Shown: positions 32,537-36,743 of the stretch, piece after piece
How positions within the stretch are numbered: position 1 is the first letter of the stretch
Layout of the letters: each line of letters begins with the position of its first letter
IMG/VR virus record: IMGVR_UViG_3300042402_006430
Location: 1-36,743 of that record
Length of the DNA: 36,743 nucleotides
Direction: 5' to 3' (one strand)
Source: a virus
Notes under the pieces: generated by a model
Databases searched by the model: none
Told to the model about the DNA's origin: nothing
What the model saw: the letters and a program-made list of their open reading frames with translations, nothing else
Program-made: the position numbers and the translations under genes

Positions 32537-32755
32537 TTATTTTCCTGCCTTTGGTCCGCCCTTACCATAACCCAACTTAAATAGTGCATCAGCAGCGTAA
32601 GGAGTGAAATATGCGTCTGGATATTGGTTGCGAACATAAGCGTCAGGATAGGCCCAATATGCGATTCCTGCTCTTCTCTGTGATCCAGCTTCTTCTTGCT
32701 GATAAACAGGAAGTTCTTTCTTGGTTTTTTCAGCCCATTTTACAAATGTATTCAT
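32537..32755 (-). CDS. WAYPD small protein A with capsid-targeting-like start
   Basis: 72 aa: MNTFVKWAEKTKKELPVYQQ, then AYWAYPDAYVRNQYPDAYF, then AADALFKLGYGKGG and a basic tail. It is a tandem paralogue of the 32304-32534 product, with roughly half the positions identical by eye. A GCGAGGAAATTT site precedes the ATG. The YPD repeats within each protein (WAYPD and YPDAYF) may themselves be an internal duplication. Family unknown. Confidence 0.7.
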   Translation of the reverse strand: MNTFVKWAEKTKKELPVYQQEEAGSQRRAGIAYWAYPDAYVRNQYPDAYFTPYAADALFKLGYGKGGPKAGK

Positions 32756-32924
32756 AAATTTCCTCGCTTCATAATTTACATGAATTGACTCACATGTTAA
32801 TATGTATGCAATTTGTGAAATTTATCACATATGAAGCCACAAATTATAGATGCAAGCCAAAACTTGTTTAACTCATCATCAAAAGAGTTATTTAATTTAT
32901 TTATTCTTCGTTTCAAAAAATGAG

Positions 32925-32980
32925 GAAGTAATTTAGAAAAAATGAAAAATTTTAGTTAAATTAAGAAGTAATGTAGAAAA
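32925..32980 (+). repeat. Direct repeats upstream of the histone-tail-like gene
   Basis: GAAGTAATTTAGAAAA (32925-32940) and GAAGTAATGTAGAAAA (32965-32980) match at 15 of 16 positions and are 40 bp apart, about four helical turns. They lie just upstream of the -35 box, where activator sites usually sit. Confidence 0.5.
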
Positions 32981-32985
32981 TATTC

Positions 32986-33012
32986 TTGACTTCACACTAT
33001 GACAATTATAGA
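32986..33012 (+). promoter_or_regulatory. Promoter-like -35/-10 pair
   Basis: TTGACT (32986-32991) and TATAGA (33007-33012) are separated by 15 bases, shorter than the ideal 17. That could make the promoter dependent on an activator bound at the direct repeats upstream. Confidence 0.45.
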
Positions 33013-33020
33013 ATTTTTAG

Positions 33021-33078
33021 TAATCCGTCTACCGTTGACGGGATAACTTTAATAATCCGTCAATTTTTGACGGAATAA
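33021..33078 (+). promoter_or_regulatory. Tandem CCGTC/GACGG hairpins in the leader
   Basis: Two related units 32 bp apart each contain TAATCCGTC, a short loop, and GACGG followed by AT. The first has a 5-bp stem (33025-33029 with 33037-33041). The second is an 8-bp perfect stem TCCGTCAA / TTGACGGA (33056-33063 with 33067-33074) and a 3-base loop. They lie between the promoter and the gene at 33104, so they could be paired operators or an RNA element. Confidence 0.65.
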
Positions 33079-33103
33079 GACGAATGAAAGGTCAAGTTTC
33101 ACA

Positions 33104-33490
33104 ATGAGCAATACTCTACCTGTCCGCATTACCACTCGTAAGATCACAACTGGTGAAATCTACGAAGGAACCGTTAGCATGTGTGGTGGCCGTCCTTTTA
33201 AGCTTGTTCGCAAGTCTGATGACAGCACCCAGTTCCCAACCCGCTCTGCGGTTGTTGGTGCTGCTCGCAACTTCGCCAAGACTTATGGTTTTGCCGATGT
33301 TAATTTCGACGATGCAGCAAAGGCAAAGGTCGCAGCAAAGACCACTGCAACCAAGTCTACTGCGACAAAGGCTACCGCAACAAAGAAGGCTGCAAAGAAG
33401 TCATCTGTTGCCACAAGTCGCACTGCTACTCCAACACAGGCGCAGACACAGACTTCAACTTCTGTTTCTCGTCCAACAAACAGTCGTTGA
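33104..33490 (+). CDS. Small basic protein with histone H1-like tail
   Basis: 128 aa. Residues 1-68 form a small alpha/beta domain (PVRITTRKITTGEIYEGTVS, RSAVVGAARNFAKTYGFADV). Residues 70-128 are an Ala/Lys/Thr-rich tail with repeated TKATATKKAAKK-type units, like histone H1 and bacterial Hc1/AlgP tails that bind DNA. Codons are richer in C and G at third positions than in its neighbours, consistent with high expression. It is a monocistronic unit with an elaborate leader and a perfect terminator. I infer nucleoid- or virion-DNA binding. Confidence 0.7.
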   Translation: MSNTLPVRITTRKITTGEIYEGTVSMCGGRPFKLVRKSDDSTQFPTRSAVVGAARNFAKTYGFADVNFDDAAKAKVAAKTTATKSTATKATATKKAAKKSSVATSRTATPTQAQTQTSTSVSRPTNSR

Positions 33491-33514
33491 TTAAAATAGA
33501 AGTAAATTCTTCTG

Positions 33515-33544
33515 AAGGGTATGTCGATTGACATACCCTTTTTT
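33515..33544 (+). terminator. Strong rho-independent terminator
   Basis: AAGGGTATGTC / GACATACCCTT (33515-33525 and 33530-33540), a perfect 11-bp stem with loop GATT, followed by TTTT. It ends the histone-tail-like gene and abuts the convergent gene. Confidence 0.9.
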
Positions 33545-35048
33545 AATTAAAATATTTTTCCACAATGTCTTTAGCTTCAGAAAAGACTGAGTCCCATTCA
33601 CCTTTTTCTTTTTGCCTTACAATACTCATTGATCCGTACCAAATACTAAATTCACCATCAATCTCCCAACGCCAATCTGGATTCCATGGCAATAATAAAA
33701 CACATGTTTTGCCCATGGAGGCAGCAAGATGCATAACTGCGGTATCAACTCCGATTATCAAATCAAGTGAATTTATAATCGAAGCCGTGTCTCCAAAATC
33801 ATTGATGTGACTTGACAAATCAACAACTCCCATTTCTTCGCATCCCTCAGTCAAGTCGATTATCTTGCCATCATGAGAATAAGCTCTGGGCCTTGTGTCT
33901 TTCATAAGACTGAAAAGCTTAACATTCTCAATTTTGGCTATTTCTTTGAAATTACTAAGTTTACAACTTCTTTGTTTGTCATTAGGATGTTGAGGATTGC
34001 CTGCCCAAACAATTCCAATTTTGTTGAATTCTTTGTATTCACTTAAATCGAAAGAATTGGGATGATTAATGTAAGATCTATATGTGATTATCGAATGCAA
34101 TAAATTGGGAAGACTCATTACAGAACAATGATAATCATGCAAAGGGACATCGCTTTTCGGATCTTCCCAAGAAGAAATTAAATTTGGGTCTTTGATGAAA
34201 ACTTCATCAGCTAGCTCAGCGAAAATAGGCTTTAGGATTTCAGAGCAATGCAAAATAACATAAGCTTCCATTTCCCTTAACTTTTGCAAATATCTTACAA
34301 AATGAATTGCGTCTCCATGTCCTTGTTCAGTATGAACCAAAATTCTTTTGCCCTTTACCTCTTGCCCATGCCACTTTTTCTCAGGATTGTATATTTTTTT
34401 CCATACTTTCAGTTGATCGTAAACATCATATCGCCATTCATATTCGATAAATCCTTCGTGCCATTTTCCTTTAAGTTTTAGCACTGAAGCAAGATCAACA
34501 TGGGCTGCGGCGAAATCTGGCTTCATCTCAATTGCTTGAAGGATATATTTTTCTGCTTCATCCAGATTTTTCAATTCACCATAACATCCACCAATCATCG
34601 CAAGTGTTGGTGATTCTCTTTTAATCTCCAATGCCTTTTGAAAACAAGAAAGTGCTTCTTCATGGTTTAGTTTATGTCGATATTGCAATCCAAGATTGCT
34701 ATGAAAGCAACTCGTGTCAGGATTAATCTCAATTGCCTTGTTCAAAAGTTTTATTGCTTCATCGTAATCACCTTTGTTTGAATACGCTAAAGCCAAATCG
34801 TTTATTGTTTCAGAATTTTCTGGATAATATTCTAAACACTTTTTAAGTATTATTAAGGCGTCTTCATGCCTTCCAAGTTGGCTATATGAAAGTCCAAGAA
34901 GTTGAAATGCATTGCAATTCTTAGGACTAATCTTTAATATTTGTTCTGTTAAAACAGAAACAATCTCAAATTTTTTCTCATGGAATTTTTGATAAGCCTT
35001 CTCTAATGCTTGGCTTATAAGTTCTTCAGTTTCTTTTTCTGTATACAT
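33543..35048 (-). CDS. TPR protein with glycosyltransferase-like C-terminal domain
   Basis: 501 aa from ATG 35048 (MYTEKETEELISQALEKAYQ). The longer frame runs into the divergent gene. Residues about 15-235 are six or so TPR units, for example AFQLLGLSYSQLGRHEDALI and LNKAIEINPDTSCFHSNLGL. Residues about 250-500 are a glycosyltransferase-type domain with ILVHTEQGHGDAIHFVRYLQ, KIGIVWAGNPQHPND and IIGVDTAVMHLAASMGKTCV, like GT9/TPR-O-glycosyltransferase proteins of bacteria. There is no ribosome binding site; its start is 14 bases from a divergent start. Modification of host or virion glycans is likely. Confidence 0.8.
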   Translation of the reverse strand: MYTEKETEELISQALEKAYQKFHEKKFEIVSVLTEQILKISPKNCNAFQLLGLSYSQLGRHEDALIILKKCLEYYPENSETINDLALAYSNKGDYDEAIKLLNKAIEINPDTSCFHSNLGLQYRHKLNHEEALSCFQKALEIKRESPTLAMIGGCYGELKNLDEAEKYILQAIEMKPDFAAAHVDLASVLKLKGKWHEGFIEYEWRYDVYDQLKVWKKIYNPEKKWHGQEVKGKRILVHTEQGHGDAIHFVRYLQKLREMEAYVILHCSEILKPIFAELADEVFIKDPNLISSWEDPKSDVPLHDYHCSVMSLPNLLHSIITYRSYINHPNSFDLSEYKEFNKIGIVWAGNPQHPNDKQRSCKLSNFKEIAKIENVKLFSLMKDTRPRAYSHDGKIIDLTEGCEEMGVVDLSSHINDFGDTASIINSLDLIIGVDTAVMHLAASMGKTCVLLLPWNPDWRWEIDGEFSIWYGSMSIVRQKEKGEWDSVFSEAKDIVEKYFN

Positions 35049-35061
35049 GGATAAATAGAGT

Positions 35062-35277
35062 ATGGACCCACAACAAAAAACAGGTTGCGGTTGCGGCGGG
35101 AATCGCATGGCCAATGATTCTGTAGTGCCGCCACATAATTTTAACGAAAGCAATAGTCGTGCAAGTATGACTAGGCAACCATTAAATAAGAGTCAAATGG
35201 ATTTGGCAGCATTGATAAATGCTGTTCATATAAGAAAATCTAAAATATCAAAAATTAACTCAAAAGAAAAATCTTAA
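35062..35277 (+). CDS. Small CGCG-motif protein A
   Basis: 71 aa: MDPQQKTGCGCGGNRMANDS, then a hydrophilic region and a helix (SQMDLAALINAVHIRK) with a basic tail. The start is only 14 bases from the divergent TPR-glycosyltransferase start; ATAAATA lies 4 bases before the ATG and there is no ribosome binding site, suggesting a leaderless late transcript. The CGCG knot near the N-terminus is shared with the next gene and could bind metal. Confidence 0.6.
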   Translation: MDPQQKTGCGCGGNRMANDSVVPPHNFNESNSRASMTRQPLNKSQMDLAALINAVHIRKSKISKINSKEKS

Positions 35278-35339
35278 ATATACAGATATATAATTCAGTT
35301 ATAATTGCACAAGTTAAAAATTTGTGGAAAGCAGGCAAA

Positions 35340-35573
35340 ATGGCTTGTGGTTGTGGTAAAGGCAGTGCCGCTAGAGGAAGATCTCCTGTTATTAGGCCAG
35401 TTATATCAGCTAGGTCTGTGACTGGTGGAATTGCATCAGCCAGAACTCCAACTGAGGTCATGAATCAATCTATTACTCCTCAGCCTCCAATAAATGCTGG
35501 TGGCATCAATGCCGAAAAAAGAAAAGTTCAGGCTTTGCGTAGAGATGCGATTAAAAAATCACTAGGCAAATAA
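35340..35573 (+). CDS. Small CGCG-motif protein B
   Basis: 77 aa: MACGCGKGSAARGRSPVIRP, then RSVTGGIASARTPTEVMNQS and a basic helical C-terminus (KRKVQALRRDAIKKSLGK). It is Arg/Ser/Thr-rich and probably flexible. The N-terminal CGCG resembles protein A, 62 bases upstream, and the Cys/Gly-rich start of the gp13-like protein. AAAGCAGGCAAA precedes the ATG. Function unknown. Confidence 0.65.
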   Translation: MACGCGKGSAARGRSPVIRPVISARSVTGGIASARTPTEVMNQSITPQPPINAGGINAEKRKVQALRRDAIKKSLGK

Positions 35574-36368
35574 CTATTCGCCTATATTAACTTTGTTTTT
35601 ATATTCTGGTAAATTCCATAATGAATCAGGCAAATGAACATTGATTTGTTTGCCTTTTACATCCCATTCCATGCTTGCTTTTTCATCTTTCCAGTCAATG
35701 AAAATAATATTATCTTTGTATATTGTGCTGACAATAACATTTGAATTCATATCCATAAGTTTTCTAGACTGAACTTCTTCGGATTTTTTGTTGATAACTG
35801 TCATAAAAACACAATCTTCTCCACTTGCTGTTATTCTTTTCTCGTAAAGATAAAGGTATACATCGTCTTCTTTTGAGGCATAAATTTTACTTTGATCTAT
35901 TACGCCAACATTCAATGATTCTATCATCCAAGCAGGATTCAGAGGTGTTTTTAAGTTGGTTTTATAAAGATCCTCATGTTTAGCAAAATATAGTGAAGGA
36001 GGATTCACTCTCTTTGACCAAAACCAGAAAATATTTTGGTTTGATCCAAGGTCCATTTCTCTTCCAGTTATCTTACTTGTGACTATAAAACGGAAGAATT
36101 TATCTTTTTTATGAGCCAGATCACCACTTAACCTAAAAGAAAAACCATTGCTTTTCACTTTTACAGGCATTGAATGAACAACAACCGAATCTATCTTTCT
36201 GTTCTTTTCATTGATTTTATCGACTAATGGTAGTTTTTTTCTATATTCTTGTTCGATTATCGGTTCTTCTAAAGGAATATCTTGGAATTTATTTGTTTTT
36301 TTCAGATATAATGAAAAAATGATTAGGAAGCCACATAGAATTACTGTGAAATTCAGTAATTTTACCAT
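35574..36368 (-). CDS. Membrane-anchored protein resembling a planctomycete family
   Basis: 264 aa. A single hydrophobic segment at residues 4-22 (LLNFTVILCGFLIIFSLYL) is an uncleaved anchor or signal. The rest is periplasmic-type and beta-rich: GFSFRLSGDLAHKKDKFFRF, REMDLGSNQNIFWFWSKRV, NPPSLYFAKHEDL and TPLNPAWMIESLNV. The order 'dLGS-x-FWFW / PPxLYxxxHxdl / P-x-P-x-W-x-IExL' is what I remember from conserved Planctomycetes envelope proteins. TTAATTAGGATTAATC contains the ribosome binding site. It abuts the convergent small gene. A host-derived envelope protein is my best reading. Confidence 0.65.
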   Translation of the reverse strand: MVKLLNFTVILCGFLIIFSLYLKKTNKFQDIPLEEPIIEQEYRKKLPLVDKINEKNRKIDSVVVHSMPVKVKSNGFSFRLSGDLAHKKDKFFRFIVTSKITGREMDLGSNQNIFWFWSKRVNPPSLYFAKHEDLYKTNLKTPLNPAWMIESLNVGVIDQSKIYASKEDDVYLYLYEKRITASGEDCVFMTVINKKSEEVQSRKLMDMNSNVIVSTIYKDNIIFIDWKDEKASMEWDVKGKQINVHLPDSLWNLPEYKNKVNIGE

Positions 36369-36446
36369 GATTAATCCTAATTAAAAAAGCAAATGTTCCA
36401 CATATATAGTTTCATCAGTTGTGTTTAATCTTTCAAAAGGAACAAC

Positions 36447-36743
36447 ATGCTATCTTATAAAAACTGGAAGATTATGAATGAATCTATTCTTCCAAGCTTC
36501 AATCTTGGTTTGGGCAGACATTCTAATCTTGGTATCCAGTCACAGTTTGGTTTTGAAGAATCTGGCGCTATGTACAAGAAGAATAAAAAAAAGAAAATGG
36601 TTGACGATGAACTTGTTCGACCCGGAAAAAAACGTGATGTTGCTGGTGATGAGCCAGAAGTAGATGTCGATGTAGATGTTGAAACAGGTAAAAAGAAAAA
36701 ACACAAGAAAAACAAAAAACTTTCAATTTGTTCTAAGTGTGGA
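36447..36743 (+). CDS. N-terminal part of a gene cut by the window edge
   Basis: 99 codons are visible, with no stop. The start MLSYKNWKIMNESILP has the shared leader pattern, and AAAAGGAACAAC supplies a ribosome binding site. It continues with FNLGLGRHSNLGIQSQFGFE, then Lys-rich and Asp/Val-rich low complexity (PEVDVDVDVETGKKKKHKKN) and a possible zinc knuckle, CSKC, at the edge. Probably another packaged protein. Confidence 0.65.
   Translation, partial: MLSYKNWKIMNESILPSFNLGLGRHSNLGIQSQFGFEESGAMYKKNKKKKMVDDELVRPGKKRDVAGDEPEVDVDVDVETGKKKKHKKNKKLSICSKCG

Noticed and set aside
33153-33534. Leu/Gln/Arg-rich and Ala/Val-rich frames over the histone-tail-like gene
   Set aside because: Shadows of the KATATKK repeat; the chosen frame has the promoter, leader and terminator.

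Overview
The window is a compact, AT-rich, two-strand gene block from a contractile-tailed (T4-like) phage, probably a large-genome myovirus. The anchors are a gp18-type tail sheath (9992-12352), two gp19-type tail tube paralogues (9374-9958 and 8798-9301), a gp26-type baseplate/tail assembly protein (4208-5326), a gp15-type tail terminator (12572-13555), a gp13-type neck protein (24313-25203) and a gp55-type late sigma factor (7867-8412). I saw no tRNA, rRNA, CRISPR array or insertion sequence. A planctomycete host is a guess. It rests on one anchored protein (35574-36368) with a layout I associate with Planctomycetes, plus a DUF6745-like protein and TPR-glycosyltransferases.

Layout. 1-258: tail of a truncated gene. 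264-3223: metallopeptidase/VWA protein and MoxR-type AAA ATPase, overlapping by 4 bp. 3276-5326: beta-rich protein and gp26-like gene; the latter appears to be extended by a -1 ribosomal frameshift into a 74-codon ORF that has no upstream ATG. 5389-6729: four small plus-strand genes. 6721-7837: GT2-like glycosyltransferase and a small upstream gene. 7867-8801: late sigma factor and a small possible partner. 8798-13555: tail tube, sheath and tail-completion operon. 13585-14600: DUF6065-like gene and a small coupled gene. 14557-24231: mainly virion genes, including two very large proteins (1090 and 953 aa). 24313-26006: neck protein and GT8 glycosyltransferase. 26429-28516: minus-strand accessory genes behind host-type promoters. 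28569-30322: divergent metallopeptidase and Nudix operons. 30384-33490: small genes, another glycosyltransferase, twin WAYPD paralogues and a histone-tail-like gene. 33543-36743: TPR-glycosyltransferase, two CGCG-motif small proteins, the planctomycete-like protein, and the start of a gene cut by the window.

The most notable signal is an N-terminal motif, roughly M-x(0-3)-[SNTD]-F/Y-x2-[W/F/Y], shared by at least nine otherwise unrelated proteins. It resembles the capsid-targeting sequence of T4 internal proteins (MKTYQEFIAE). I infer that a set of proteins is packaged in the head and perhaps injected: Ala/Pro-rich proteins, a 1090-aa protein with sigma-factor-like segments, a 953-aa protein, a zinc metallopeptidase and the paired WAYPD proteins. 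A Nudix hydrolase carries the same motif at its C-terminus.

Regulation seems to fall into classes. Several accessory genes have sigma-70-type promoters with 17-bp spacers (8431, 27160 minus, 28568 minus, 30927). Others have only a TATA-like box a few bases before an ATG and no ribosome binding site, suggesting leaderless, perhaps gp55-dependent, transcripts. Rho-independent terminators close several units. All function calls come from reading sequence and remembered family patterns; no database search was run.
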